The position numbers were made by a program, and so were the translations under genes. A stretch of 64,000 bases of DNA from NCBI GenBank assembly GCA_913778085.1, contig CAJYXJ010000004.1:1-64000 (forward strand), read 5' to 3'. This document shows, in pieces, positions 35,814 through 45,435 of the stretch (its first letter is position 1; every line of letters begins with the position of its first letter). The notes under the pieces are model-generated. The model searched no databases. It was not told where the DNA came from and saw only the letters and a list, made by a program, of their open reading frames with translations. The DNA is from an uncultured Chryseobacterium sp. (GTDB lineage: Bacteria; Bacteroidota; Bacteroidia; Flavobacteriales; Weeksellaceae).

Positions 35814-36488
35814 TTACTTTCCAAGAGGCCCCAGCAGTGAACCGGAGTTCCGGATTTCATAATCTTCGATAATATTAAATATCCCGTTCACAAGCTGTTC
35901 TGAAGCCAGTTGGCTCAACCCTTCCGAATTGACGGCTGTTTTGCTTCCTAATAGGCTTCCCAGGAAATTGCTTCCGGATAAAGCGGTATTGATGCTTTTT
36001 ACAATCCCATATTGATTAAGCTGCTCATCCACCTTCGGCATAATGGCCGCAATCAGCTGCTGGGAAGTTTTTTCCTTTAAAATCAATGTAGCTGTTCCCT
36101 TTTCTCCCTGAATGATTCTCGTAACGTCCTGCGCATTTAAGCTGTTGACTGCCCCTACTAAGATTGGCTTTGAAATATTAACGGTATAGGCTGCTGCATC
36201 AGCAATATAAGCACGTTCTTTTGCGACCAGTGAAGGTGCTACCTTTTCCAGTACCGAATTAATATCCCTCAGCTGTTTCGGCAACGCTTTATCAACCATA
36301 TTGTTCTGCAAAAATGCATCCCGGTTGCTGTAAATGCTCGCCCCTTTATCGATTCCATTAAGAAGAAGCCTTTTAATGATCGATAATCCAAGATCAGACG
36401 TTGCCAGTGTCGTGCAGGATTGCACAGTGGTATTGATAACAGCTCCGGTTCCGACAAGTAAAGCTGCAGCGATGATGTATTTTTTCAT
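35814..36488 (-). CDS. DUF4197 secreted protein
   Basis: A 224-residue exported helical protein. The signal peptide has a possible lipobox (TVQSC, Cys25). The body follows the DUF4197 pattern: a first helix with GIDKGASIYSNRDAFLQNN, KALPKQLRDINSVLEKV, a middle helix with SKPILVGAVNSL..QDVTRIIQGEKGTATLILKEKTSQQLI, and a C-terminal LASEQLVNGIFNIIEDYE..IR. The function of the family is unknown. Confidence 0.8.
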   Translation of the reverse strand: MKKYIIAAALLVGTGAVINTTVQSCTTLATSDLGLSIIKRLLLNGIDKGASIYSNRDAFLQNNMVDKALPKQLRDINSVLEKVAPSLVAKERAYIADAAAYTVNISKPILVGAVNSLNAQDVTRIIQGEKGTATLILKEKTSQQLIAAIMPKVDEQLNQYGIVKSINTALSGSNFLGSLLGSKTAVNSEGLSQLASEQLVNGIFNIIEDYEIRNSGSLLGPLGK

Positions 36489-36604
36489 TGGTATTGATTA
36501 AAAAGTATAAGATCTCAAATAGTGAACCAAATTTATGACGCCGGACTTAGTTTAACAAATTTTAAAAGAATTATATTAATTCATTATGTGTTGAAATATT
36601 TTTA

Positions 36605-36612
36605 TATTTTTG
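36605..36612 (+). promoter_or_regulatory. Candidate -7 box for the T9SS cargo gene
   Basis: TATTTTTG lies 22 nt before the ATG at 36635, inside a stretch (TTTTTATATTTTTGA) that is nearly identical to the one upstream of the SusC gene at 38693-38708. Confidence 0.45.
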
Positions 36613-36634
36613 AATATCAAATTAAAAATATATT

Positions 36635-38242
36635 ATGAAACAGACTTTTTTACTTCTTTTTGGGTTTATAACCTTACTCGTTAAGTCACAGATGACGGTT
36701 GGATTTAAAGATTTTAAGGTGAATGGTAATGAGCAAAGTATTAATTCTCCCATTAATTTATGGACAAACTCTTCGGCGAATGTTAAGTTCACAATAACCT
36801 ATTCTAAATCTTCTACTTATGTCGTAGGAAACTGTACCGTATTCGTACGGTCCTATAATAGCAATGGGCAATATACGGATCTGATCACTCCTATCAATAC
36901 CTATTTTGCAGATTCCGTAACCAGTTTTGCTACGGCTATTGATACAGATATTTATGCAAATAATATCACCTTCAACTCCGGAAATTACTTAGTGGTAGAA
37001 GTGGTACGATCGGGTGGCGGCGGATGGTCTTCTCCAAAAGTTGACATCGTAAAGACCCCTACTTTTACATTAAATCCTGTTAGTGTTGCCATTCCTTGTG
37101 GTTCTGCAAATCCGGTAACATTTACCTGTAATAGTAATACTGAGATTGGCGCATTTTCCTATAAGTGGAATGTAGGAACCGGATGGAGCAGAGACGGAAA
37201 TCCTGTTTCAGGTAGTATTACCACCAATACGAATTCTCTTACTTTAACACCAACTAATCCTACGGTATTGCCATCAGGCGTTTCAGTGGATGTTACTTGG
37301 AATAGTAATTATTCATTTACCAGATACTGTGAAGTTAAAAGGCAGGCTTTTGATAATTCCAATTCATTACAGATAACAGGAAGTGATATTACAGTTTGTA
37401 CTTTTCCAACCACCTTATCGTATAATATAAATGCTGCCAACGGAGATTCCGTCTCATGGACGAGCTCTGACAGTACGATCGGTGAACTGCAAAATACAAG
37501 TGGTACTTCGGTAAACGTAATTATAAAAAGGCAGGGTGAAATTACACTGACAGCTGTTGTTACGAATTCATGCGGACAGAATAAAACAGTGAGCAGAAAA
37601 ATATGGGCAGGTACTCCTCTGGTTTACATGCCGAATGTTTCATGCGGTAATCCTTACGATAGTGTATGTTTTAATTCCAACTATAATGTTCAGACCGGAC
37701 AGTATAGCAATATAGTGGTGGATGCATTAGGCTTTGATGCGACAGCAAATCCTAATACAGACTTTGAGTGGGAAAAAATCAGCGGTCCCTTTACCTTCGT
37801 TTCTTATGGAAATGGCAACTATTCAAATGTGTCAAACAATGGAAATAAAGTAACAGGTAGAATGGCCATTATGTATATTACTTCCGGTTATAATTACATA
37901 CAGGTAAGAGCGAGGGCAAAAAACAGCTGTGGCTGGGGACCGTGGAAAAGCATCCTGTTCCAAAGCGGCGGCTCAAGAATGTCGATGGAAGTAAAAAAAT
38001 ACATGGTTTCACCAAATCCCGCGTCGGACTTTGTCCATATTGCTTTATTTGATAAAGCCGATTCGCAAGAACCCAATGGAGGATATGCTGAGCTGTACAA
38101 TGCATCAGGAAACAAAGTTGGTAAGACCGATCTCGAGAACAACAGTGGAAAAATTTCTGTGATGGGACTTATAAAAGGAATTTATACCTTAAAAATATAC
38201 TCCGGAAAAATACAGGAAAATCATCAGTTGATTGTAAAATAA
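36635..38242 (+). CDS. T9SS type A sorting domain protein
   Basis: A 535-residue secreted protein. It has a signal peptide ending LVKSQ (about 18), Ser/Thr/Asn-rich Ig-like or PKD-like strands with paired cysteines (for example IPCGSANPVTFTC and VSCGNPYDSVCF), and a C-terminal type A sorting domain of about 80 residues. That domain begins YMVSPNPASDFVHIALF and ends GLIKGIYTLKIYSGK..ENHQLIVK. The sorting domain sends it through the type IX secretion system to the surface or medium. The function of the mature part is unknown; adhesion is plausible. Confidence 0.85.
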   Translation: MKQTFLLLFGFITLLVKSQMTVGFKDFKVNGNEQSINSPINLWTNSSANVKFTITYSKSSTYVVGNCTVFVRSYNSNGQYTDLITPINTYFADSVTSFATAIDTDIYANNITFNSGNYLVVEVVRSGGGGWSSPKVDIVKTPTFTLNPVSVAIPCGSANPVTFTCNSNTEIGAFSYKWNVGTGWSRDGNPVSGSITTNTNSLTLTPTNPTVLPSGVSVDVTWNSNYSFTRYCEVKRQAFDNSNSLQITGSDITVCTFPTTLSYNINAANGDSVSWTSSDSTIGELQNTSGTSVNVIIKRQGEITLTAVVTNSCGQNKTVSRKIWAGTPLVYMPNVSCGNPYDSVCFNSNYNVQTGQYSNIVVDALGFDATANPNTDFEWEKISGPFTFVSYGNGNYSNVSNNGNKVTGRMAIMYITSGYNYIQVRARAKNSCGWGPWKSILFQSGGSRMSMEVKKYMVSPNPASDFVHIALFDKADSQEPNGGYAELYNASGNKVGKTDLENNSGKISVMGLIKGIYTLKIYSGKIQENHQLIVK

Positions 38243-38273
38243 AATTGGTTATTCCATATAACTAGATAAAATT

Positions 38274-38306
38274 AAAAGCTGTTTCAAATTTTGAAACAGC
38301 TTTTTT
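38274..38306 (+). terminator. Terminator of the T9SS cargo gene
   Basis: A perfect 14-bp stem (38274-38287 with 38291-38304) with a 3-nt loop is followed by T's. Confidence 0.88.
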
Positions 38307-38374
38307 GTAAATCTTTTTTACTTTACAATTATGCTGCAAATTATAATTTATTAGAAAAAAGTTAAATAATTTTA

Positions 38375-38414
38375 CATATTGCCATATTGCCATATTGCCA
38401 TATTGCCATATTTC
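38375..38414 (+). repeat. Five tandem 8-bp units (CATATTGC)
   Basis: CATATTGC occurs four times head to tail, followed by CATATTTC. It lies 396 bp upstream of the SusC start, between a terminator and a promoter-like box. Confidence 0.9.
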
Positions 38415-38699
38415 CAGATTATCATTTATAGATAAAATATATCCCTAGTGATTATAAATAGGTACGAAACTACATGATATCTTTGAAAAAATAATTATGA
38501 TAAGAAGAAAATATTAAAAAGTGTTAATTAATTTTAGTCAAGATATAATTATATTATGTTGTTTGATTAAATTGATTTGTTGATTTATTATTTATATATG
38601 TATAGTACAGAGTGGAATAAATTGTATAATTCACAAATAACTAATTTAAAGTTAATGTAAAAATTTTAAGTAAAATTAACATTGTTAAATATATTTTTA

Positions 38700-38707
38700 T
38701 ATTTTTG
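38700..38707 (+). promoter_or_regulatory. Candidate promoter of the SusC/SusD operon
   Basis: TATTTTTG (38700-38707) fits the TAnnTTTG -7 box. A TTG at 38682-38684 lies 15 nt upstream, a little short for the -33 spacing. The predicted leader to ATG 38810 is about 100 nt, long enough for leader regulation. Confidence 0.45.
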
Positions 38708-38809
38708 ACTAATGTCTTTTTTTGAGAATACGCAGAATGTTATCGGAAAAAGTATGAAAAGGCTTTTCCTTTTCAAAGATAATTGATTGTACGAATAAAT
38801 TTAAACTAT

Positions 38810-41650
38810 ATGAAACAACGTGATTTAAAGTATTCATGTCTCATTGCCGTTCTCTATTTCGGAATGAATGTGAATGCACAAACAACACCAAGAGATACTG
38901 TTGCCAAAGAGCAGAAGATTGAGGAGGTGGTGATGATTGGGTATGGTAGTGCTAAGAAAAGAGATTTGACGGGATCTATTGCTAAAGTAAGCGGTTCTGA
39001 TCTGGCAGATAAACCTAATGCAAATGCAGCAGCATCGCTACAAGGTAAGGTAGCTGGTTTAGCTGTAGTTAACTCCGGGCAACCAGGATCAACACCCGAT
39101 ATCAGAATTAGGGGAACAGTAAGCCGATACAATTCCAGACCACTTTATGTAGTGGATGGTATATGGTCTGATAATATGGATTTCGTTAATTCAAATGATA
39201 TTGAATCTGTAGAAGTTTTAAAGGATGCTTCCTCACTAGCTATCTTCGGGGTAAGAGGTGCTAACGGTGTTATTATAGTTACCACAAAAAGAGCTAAAAC
39301 GGGTAAGCCTACTATTAATTTCAGTTCTTCCTTGGGGACAAAATTTTTAACGGGAAAACCGGAATTAACCAATGCGGCGGAGTTCAGAACTTTATATGAC
39401 AGAAACAGAGCAAACCAAGGTCTTGCACCTTACAGTTATTATAATGTTTTCAATGCTGATACAGATTGGATTGATGCTATTACCAACAATGGAGCTACAA
39501 TTATTAAAAACGATATTAGCTTTTCCAGTTCCACAGAAAAAAATAAAACTTATTTTGGTATAGGGCAATTGGAAGAACAAGGAATTATTAATAATGAGCT
39601 TTTGAAAAGATTTAATGTTAATTTTAACAATGAATTTAGTTTCAGCAAAAATTTTAAAGTTGGTTTTTCAGTTAACGGATCTTATACAAATAACCCAAGA
39701 CTACAAAGTTATGCATCATCACTTGTAGCAGTTCCTATCGTTGAACCTTTTAATAACAACGCAGGACTATATAATCAACTTCCTATCGGATTGGGAGATG
39801 CTCAGGTTGGAAACCCACTACTTTCAGTAGATTATTTGAGCGGAACACAAATTTCAAAAACATATAGAATATTAGCCAATGCTTTTGCCGAGTTGAAATT
39901 TTGGAATGATTTTACTTTCCGTACCAATTATATGGTGGATCTAGGGATGACACGTGCAAGAGGATATAATCCTGTTACCAAGTTATACGTTGGAGAAACA
40001 GGAGGTACTACAAATGCTTTTGGAGGAAGACAGCTTACTTCAGTTTATCAAAACTCTACGGACAATATCATTACACAACAAGAGTATTTGCTGACATGGA
40101 ATAAAAACTTAAACGGGCATAACATCACAGCAACTGCAGGATATACAGTTTATGATGAAAAATTTGAGCAAATGAGTGGTAATGTTACACAGAAAGCTGG
40201 TGAGCAAAATGCAATTCCGTGGAATAAAAGATTTTGGTATTTAGATACTTATCCATTTGGTGATCCTGCAACAAGAACTGCAAATTCATCTGAATATGAT
40301 GACGGAGCTAGTATTTCTTACCTTGCAAGGATTTTATATAATTACCAGGGGAAATATATTTTTAATGCTTCCTTCAGAAGGGATGGATCCGCGACCTTTG
40401 CAGCAGATAACCCGAATCAGTATCAGAATTTCTGGGCATTGGGTGCTGCATGGGATATGGGTAAAGAAAATTTTATGAATGGCGGGTTTTTTAATTCATT
40501 GAAATTAAAGGGATCTTATGGACAGTTGGGGAACAGATTCTCACCATACAGATATCCGAACTATCCAGGGTATGTAAGTGGAGCTAACGCGGTATTTGCA
40601 GACGTGGCTTTCCAAAAAGAACTTTATCCAGGATATGTTTTAGCATGGCAAAATTCTCCAAATTTGAAATGGGAAGTAATCACGAGTTATGAAGCGGGGT
40701 TTGAAGCCTCAGCATTTAATAATAGACTTAGCGTAGAAGGAGTTTATTACAATAAAAGAACGAAAGATTTACTTAACTATGTAACAGGAGTTCAAAATTA
40801 TTTTAGAAATTCCGGAGAAATTGAAAATAAAGGTATTGAAGGATCAATATCTTGGAGAGATAAAATCGGTGAGGACTTTAGTTATTCTATCGGAGGAAAT
40901 ATTACAACGTATAATAACAAAGTATTATCTGTATTTGAACCTGGATACAGAATTTTTGATGGAAATTCCGTAACGGAAGCAGGATATCCAATCGGATATT
41001 TCTATGGATATGTTGTTGAAGGAATTTATCAGACAAATGCTGATGTTTTATTATCTCCGACAAGTACTTTAGGAACATATGGTCCTGGAGATCTAAAATT
41101 TAAAGATTTGAACGGCGATGGTAAGATAGATGATAAGGACAGAACAATTATTGGAAATCCTACTCCTGATTTCACATATGCTCTGAATCTTAATCTTAAT
41201 TATAAAAACTGGTCATTAGGAATTGACGTACAAGGAGTTTATGGTAATGAAATTTTAAGAAATTGGGGTAACGGAAGTACATTTGCCCAGTTTAATTATA
41301 GAAGAGATCGGCTACAGGCTTGGAATGGGCCAGGAACATCGAACTGGGAACCTATTATCAATGACGGAAATAATTATAACACGAATAATGTTTCTAATTA
41401 TATGATCGAGGATGGAAGTTATGTAAGATTAAGAAATATTCAGCTGGGTTATAATTTTAATCCAAATGTGGCTAAATCAATTGGTTTGAGTAGTCTTAAG
41501 CTTTATCTAAACGCCCAAAACCTTGTTACATGGAAAAACAATTCAGGTTTTACTCCCGAAGCTGGCGGTACACCAACACAATTTGGTGTAGATAATGGAG
41601 GATATCCTTTACCTATTATAACGACTATGGGTGTAAATGTAACATTTTAA
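38810..41650 (+). CDS. SusC/RagA-family TonB-dependent transporter
   Basis: A 946-residue outer-membrane barrel that imports oligosaccharides with its SusD partner using TonB energy. After the signal peptide (ending MNVNAQ, about 25) comes a TonB-box-like KIEEVVMIGYG, then a plug domain with ASLQGKVAGLAVVNSGQPGSTPDIRIRG, YVVDGIW, NSNDIESVEVLKDASSLAIFGVRGANGVIIVTT. Repeated barrel strands run to the C-terminal aromatic-ended strand (ITTMGVNVTF). The usual N-terminal carboxypeptidase-D-like domain is absent, so the protein is short for the family. ATG 38810 is preferred to the TTG at 38783. SusD follows after 10 nt. Confidence 0.94.
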   Translation: MKQRDLKYSCLIAVLYFGMNVNAQTTPRDTVAKEQKIEEVVMIGYGSAKKRDLTGSIAKVSGSDLADKPNANAAASLQGKVAGLAVVNSGQPGSTPDIRIRGTVSRYNSRPLYVVDGIWSDNMDFVNSNDIESVEVLKDASSLAIFGVRGANGVIIVTTKRAKTGKPTINFSSSLGTKFLTGKPELTNAAEFRTLYDRNRANQGLAPYSYYNVFNADTDWIDAITNNGATIIKNDISFSSSTEKNKTYFGIGQLEEQGIINNELLKRFNVNFNNEFSFSKNFKVGFSVNGSYTNNPRLQSYASSLVAVPIVEPFNNNAGLYNQLPIGLGDAQVGNPLLSVDYLSGTQISKTYRILANAFAELKFWNDFTFRTNYMVDLGMTRARGYNPVTKLYVGETGGTTNAFGGRQLTSVYQNSTDNIITQQEYLLTWNKNLNGHNITATAGYTVYDEKFEQMSGNVTQKAGEQNAIPWNKRFWYLDTYPFGDPATRTANSSEYDDGASISYLARILYNYQGKYIFNASFRRDGSATFAADNPNQYQNFWALGAAWDMGKENFMNGGFFNSLKLKGSYGQLGNRFSPYRYPNYPGYVSGANAVFADVAFQKELYPGYVLAWQNSPNLKWEVITSYEAGFEASAFNNRLSVEGVYYNKRTKDLLNYVTGVQNYFRNSGEIENKGIEGSISWRDKIGEDFSYSIGGNITTYNNKVLSVFEPGYRIFDGNSVTEAGYPIGYFYGYVVEGIYQTNADVLLSPTSTLGTYGPGDLKFKDLNGDGKIDDKDRTIIGNPTPDFTYALNLNLNYKNWSLGIDVQGVYGNEILRNWGNGSTFAQFNYRRDRLQAWNGPGTSNWEPIINDGNNYNTNNVSNYMIEDGSYVRLRNIQLGYNFNPNVAKSIGLSSLKLYLNAQNLVTWKNNSGFTPEAGGTPTQFGVDNGGYPLPIITTMGVNVTF

Positions 41651-41660
41651 TATTTAAATT

Positions 41661-43109
41661 ATGAAAATCAATACAATTATTAAATATTCATTATTCACGG
41701 CAGCATGCTTTTTATCTTTAAATTCCTGCAGTGATGATTTTTTAGACAGAAAACCATTAGGAGTTGCTACTGAAGGGGAAGCGGGAATCGGAGGAGCTGA
41801 GGCTAAAATATTTGGATTATATAGTCAGCTTAGAACTGAAGGAGGAGTAACAGACTGGACAAGACACTGGTTTCAAAGTATTCGTTCAGATGATGCTATG
41901 AAGGGAAGTATACCGGCAGATGCTTCAGCTATGGGAAATATAATGGATAATTTTCAATATTCTAAAACAGAAGGTACAGCTGTTGCTAACTGGAACGGAC
42001 ACTATAAACTTATTTTTGCATGTAATGGAGTAATAGCGGATATTGAGGCAATTCAAAATCCGGATGCTGCAACATTAGTAAATTTGGGAGAAGCAAAAGC
42101 TGTTAGAGCTTTTGCATACTTTGATCTCAGAAGAGATTATGGTGAAATTCCTTTGATAACTAAAAAGGTTCTTAATCCTCAGGATGAGATTAAGGCCAAA
42201 TCAAGTGTAGCAGAAGTTGATGCCCAAATTAAAAGTGATTTGCAATTTGCCGCTTCTGTTTTACCAGCAGAATGGCAGAGCCAAAAAGGAAGAGCTACAA
42301 ATGGTATGGCAAAATCCTATCTTGCTAAATTAGCACTTTATCAAAAAAGCTGGGGAGAAGCACTGGCTTTTTCAGAAACTGTAATTAATTCGGGAATGTA
42401 TTCTTTATTGTCTTCTTATTCAACTTTATTTACTGATCAAGGAGATAATAGATCTGAATCTATCTGGGAAGTGCAGTTTGCAAGAATCAACAAAATTAAT
42501 TATTCCAACAACTATTGGGAGTCTCAAGGTGTAAGAGGCTCAGGAAGTTGGGATTTGGGATGGGGTTTTAATGTGCCAACGATGAATCTGGTAAATGCCT
42601 ATGAATCTGGAGATGTACGTAAAGCAGCAACAATACTTGCTTCAGGGGGCCCGGAAGGTGTCCCTACCACTTTAGCATCTATTCAACCTTATTGGAATAA
42701 AAAGGCATATACTGATCCTGCAAGAAGAGCTCAAGAAGGAGAAAACAAAAATCATTGGACAAACATTAAATTAATGAGATATGCTGATGTAATTCTTATT
42801 GCGGCAGAAGCCGCTAATGAAATTGGGAATATCGCAAAAGCAACGACATATCTGAATTTAATAAGAACACGAGCAGGATTAGGAAATACAACTGCTGTTA
42901 CACAGACTCAACTGAGAGATGCTATTAAGCAGGAAAGAAGAGTTGAATTTGCTATGGAAGGAGAAAGATTCTACGATTTGGTTCGTTGGGGAGATGCTGT
43001 AACAGTACTTGGTTCTTTAGGGTATCAAGATAGAAATAAATACTTCCCGATCCCACAGGAAGCTATCGATAAATCACAGGGTGTTTTAATTCAAAATCCT
43101 AACTATTAA
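41661..43109 (+). CDS. SusD/RagB-family glycan-binding lipoprotein
   Basis: A 482-residue surface lipoprotein that forms the lid of the SusC barrel. Lipobox LNSC (Cys23) is followed by SDDF, matching the lipoprotein export signal described in Flavobacterium. The N-terminal SusD-like region has DRKPLGVATEGEA, and AVRAFAYFDLRRDYGEIPLITKK is diagnostic. The C-terminal RagB region has LMRYADVILIAAEAANEIGN, YLNLIRTRAGL, IKQERRVEFAMEGERFYDLVRWGDA and YFPIPQEAIDKS. Ten bp separate it from both neighbours, so it sits in the SusC-led operon. Confidence 0.94.
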   Translation: MKINTIIKYSLFTAACFLSLNSCSDDFLDRKPLGVATEGEAGIGGAEAKIFGLYSQLRTEGGVTDWTRHWFQSIRSDDAMKGSIPADASAMGNIMDNFQYSKTEGTAVANWNGHYKLIFACNGVIADIEAIQNPDAATLVNLGEAKAVRAFAYFDLRRDYGEIPLITKKVLNPQDEIKAKSSVAEVDAQIKSDLQFAASVLPAEWQSQKGRATNGMAKSYLAKLALYQKSWGEALAFSETVINSGMYSLLSSYSTLFTDQGDNRSESIWEVQFARINKINYSNNYWESQGVRGSGSWDLGWGFNVPTMNLVNAYESGDVRKAATILASGGPEGVPTTLASIQPYWNKKAYTDPARRAQEGENKNHWTNIKLMRYADVILIAAEAANEIGNIAKATTYLNLIRTRAGLGNTTAVTQTQLRDAIKQERRVEFAMEGERFYDLVRWGDAVTVLGSLGYQDRNKYFPIPQEAIDKSQGVLIQNPNY

Positions 43110-43119
43110 TTTTTTATTC

Positions 43120-43932
43120 ATGAAAAATATTATAAAAGTAATAAGTATATCTTGTTTATCATTGATTTTAGCCAATTGTCAGGATATGGAAAGACCTGAA
43201 TTAGGAGAGTATCCGTTGGATCAAGCTAACTTGCCAGCAGGTAATTTAAGATTTTTTGTACCCTTTGATAAAAGTGGTACAGATCTAAAAAATAAATTTG
43301 CTGAGGAATTATCAGGATATCCGTGCTTTGCTCCAGATAATACGATAACACAAATAGACGGAATTTCAGGTAAAGCCTTTAAAGGCGGAAGCTCTGAAGT
43401 TTTTTTAAAATATCTTAACTCTAATGATTTTGCAACAAAAGCAGGAAGTTTTACGGTAGCGTTTTGGGAAAGAAATGGAGATTCAAGTAATACTGAATTT
43501 GCATTTAGTATGACAAGTGACAATTGGGCTAAAGCAAGCATGTTCGCTCTTTTCGAAGGTACGGCAGCATCTCCTACGGTTAAATTTTTTGTTGATGAGC
43601 AACCGGGTGATAAATGGTTTGAATGGCCATCCGATACAAGCTTGTCAGGCATTTATGATAATCAATGGCATCATTTGGCCTTTGTATATGATGCTACTAC
43701 TTCCGGGATGACGCTATATGTAGATGGAATAGCAAAGTCTACTAAAACTTGGGCTGGCCATGGAGCGATTAAATTTAATGTTGCTAAAATTAATGGATTT
43801 AGAATTGGAGGTTCAGGAAATCCAAGCGAAGGTTGGATGAAATCGTGGTCGGGAAGCTTAGATCAGTTCAGAATGTATGTCAATGCGCTTACAGTTACTG
43901 AGGTAAATGATCTATTTGTTAATAAAAAATAA
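43120..43932 (+). CDS. LamG/concanavalin-like surface lipoprotein
   Basis: A 270-residue lipoprotein (lipobox LANC, Cys20, then QDME, acidic and therefore probably surface-exposed). A single LamG/laminin-G-like jelly roll (about 50-270) shows SFTVAFWERNG, DNQWHHLAFVYDATTSGMTLYVDGIAKST, INGFRIGGSG and the closing WSGSLDQFRMYVNALTVTEVNDLF. In this position after SusD such proteins act as extra surface glycan-binding proteins, analogous in role to SusE/SusF. Whether it has catalytic activity is unknown; no catalytic residues are apparent. Confidence 0.85.
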   Translation: MKNIIKVISISCLSLILANCQDMERPELGEYPLDQANLPAGNLRFFVPFDKSGTDLKNKFAEELSGYPCFAPDNTITQIDGISGKAFKGGSSEVFLKYLNSNDFATKAGSFTVAFWERNGDSSNTEFAFSMTSDNWAKASMFALFEGTAASPTVKFFVDEQPGDKWFEWPSDTSLSGIYDNQWHHLAFVYDATTSGMTLYVDGIAKSTKTWAGHGAIKFNVAKINGFRIGGSGNPSEGWMKSWSGSLDQFRMYVNALTVTEVNDLFVNKK

Positions 43933-43943
43933 TTTAGATGATG

Positions 43944-43973
43944 GATAAAAGGAAGAGAAATCTTCCTTTTATC
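43944..43973 (+). terminator. Hairpin between LamG and GH144-like genes
   Basis: A 13-bp perfect stem (43944-43956 with 43961-43973) has a GAAA tetraloop. It lies 12 nt before the next start codon. The 3' arm is T-rich, but no long T-run follows, so it may attenuate, stabilise the upstream mRNA or sequester the leader. Confidence 0.6.
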
Positions 43974-43984
43974 ATATTTGTGAT

Positions 43985-45373
43985 ATGAAAAAAGTTTTAA
44001 CAATAGCATTTTTTACAGGATGGATATTCAATTCTTGTTCATCTGATGATGCATCGTCAATATCTGAAGTACCCAATGAAGGCAGCACTAACAATCCCAC
44101 AAACAACTACACCGATTCCCAGCTCATCGAAATGGTCCAGAAAGACGCCCTAAAATATTTCTGGGATTATGCCGAAACCAATTCGAAATTGGCGCGTGAA
44201 AGGTACCATACGGATAATCCGGGACAGGACGCCAATATCGTTACGACGGGAGGTTCAGGTTTTGGATTGATGACGATTCTGGTAGGGGTTAAAAATGGAT
44301 ATATTTCAAGAGCAGAGGCAGTTTCCAGACTTACCACATCGCTAAACTTCCTTCAGAATGCCAGTCGTTTTCATGGAGCGTGGCCGCACTGGATCAATGG
44401 AACCAATGGCCAGGTAGTACCTTTCAGTCAGTACGACAATGGTGGAGATCTTGTTGAAACGGCTTTTTTGGCGCAGGGATTAATCTGTGTAAGGGAATAT
44501 TTCAAAACGTCATCTGATGCTACGGAACTTTCGCTTTCCCAAAAAGCCGATGCACTTTGGAAAGGAGTAGAGTGGAACTGGTACACCCAGGGGCAGAATG
44601 TCCTGTATTGGCATTGGTCTCCAAATTACAACTTTCAAATCAACATGCAGCTGAAAGGTTTTGATGAAACCCTGATGACTTACGTAATGGCTGCTGCTTC
44701 ACCGAACTACTCCATTAGCAAATCCGTTTACCAGCAGGGATGGGCAAGAAGCGGAAGCATCAAAAATACAGGTTCCCAATACGGAATTCCTTTAACAGTC
44801 AATCATAACGGAGCCAGTGGAACGGTTGGACCGATGTTTTGGTCGCATTATTCATTCTTGGGATTGGATCCTAGAGGTTTATCAGATGAATATGTTAACT
44901 ATGGCGATGCAACGACCAACCATGCAAAAATTATGTACCAGTACTGTGTTACGAATCCTAAAGGATGGCAGGGCTACAATTCAAAAAGTTGGGGACTTAC
45001 CGCAAGCTATTCCAGAAATTCGGACGGTTCCACAGGATATGCAGCACACCAGCCAAACAATGATCTAGGAGTGATTTCTCCTACTGCTGCCCTGTCAAGT
45101 ATGCCTTATACACCAACGGAAAGTATGAGTATGCTCAGGTTTTTATACAATGAAAATTACAATAAATATGTGGGCGTTGCAGGACCATATGATGCCTATT
45201 CTGTTCAGTATAATTGGGTAACGCCAAGATATCTGGCAATTGACCAGGGAACCATTGCCCCCATGGTGGAAAATTATAAAAATCAATTCCTTTGGCAGTT
45301 GTTTATGAATGCCCCGGATATTAAGCAGGGCCTTATTAAACTAGGTTTTCACTCCTCACAATATGGATTTTAA
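43985..45373 (+). CDS. Glucoamylase-family (PF10091, GH144-like) lipoprotein A
   Basis: A 462-residue lipoprotein (lipobox FNSC, Cys18, then SSDDAS) with an N/T/S-rich linker (30-43) and a catalytic (alpha/alpha)6-type domain. Conserved blocks include KDALKYFWDYAETNSKLARERYH, TTGGSGFGLMTILVGV, GAWPHWINGTNG, NGGDLVETAFLAQGL, VEWNWYTQGQNVLYWHWSPNY, MFWSHYSFLGLDPRGL, SWGLTASYSRNSDG and YLAIDQGTIAPMVENYKNQFLW. Bacteroidetes members of this Pfam family include GH144 endo-beta-1,2-glucanases. The acidic residues after Cys suggest surface location. A paralogue follows. Confidence 0.85.
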   Translation: MKKVLTIAFFTGWIFNSCSSDDASSISEVPNEGSTNNPTNNYTDSQLIEMVQKDALKYFWDYAETNSKLARERYHTDNPGQDANIVTTGGSGFGLMTILVGVKNGYISRAEAVSRLTTSLNFLQNASRFHGAWPHWINGTNGQVVPFSQYDNGGDLVETAFLAQGLICVREYFKTSSDATELSLSQKADALWKGVEWNWYTQGQNVLYWHWSPNYNFQINMQLKGFDETLMTYVMAAASPNYSISKSVYQQGWARSGSIKNTGSQYGIPLTVNHNGASGTVGPMFWSHYSFLGLDPRGLSDEYVNYGDATTNHAKIMYQYCVTNPKGWQGYNSKSWGLTASYSRNSDGSTGYAAHQPNNDLGVISPTAALSSMPYTPTESMSMLRFLYNENYNKYVGVAGPYDAYSVQYNWVTPRYLAIDQGTIAPMVENYKNQFLWQLFMNAPDIKQGLIKLGFHSSQYGF

Positions 45374-45380
45374 CTAACCT

Positions 45381-45420
45381 AAACTTTGTCAAAAATTTTA
45401 ATTTTTGACAAAGTTTTATT
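45381..45420 (+). terminator. Terminator between the two GH144-like genes
   Basis: A perfect 17-bp stem (45381-45397 with 45400-45416) is followed by TTTT after one A. The stem sequence (ACTTTGTCAAA/TTTGACAAAGT) recurs at 53402-53433. Confidence 0.85.
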
Positions 45421-45435
45421 TTAACAAGATTAACA

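Larger units (their letters stand above)
38243..38809 (+). other. 567-bp intergenic region upstream of the SusC gene
   Basis: There is no gene. It holds a strong terminator (38274-38306), an 8-bp tandem repeat (38375-38414), a long AT-rich stretch and a promoter-like -7 box (38700-38707). This is probably the regulatory region of the polysaccharide utilisation locus. Confidence 0.6.

Noticed and set aside
38375-38414. Possible CRISPR array.
   Set aside because: The units are only 8 bp and directly adjacent, without spacers; a simple tandem repeat.
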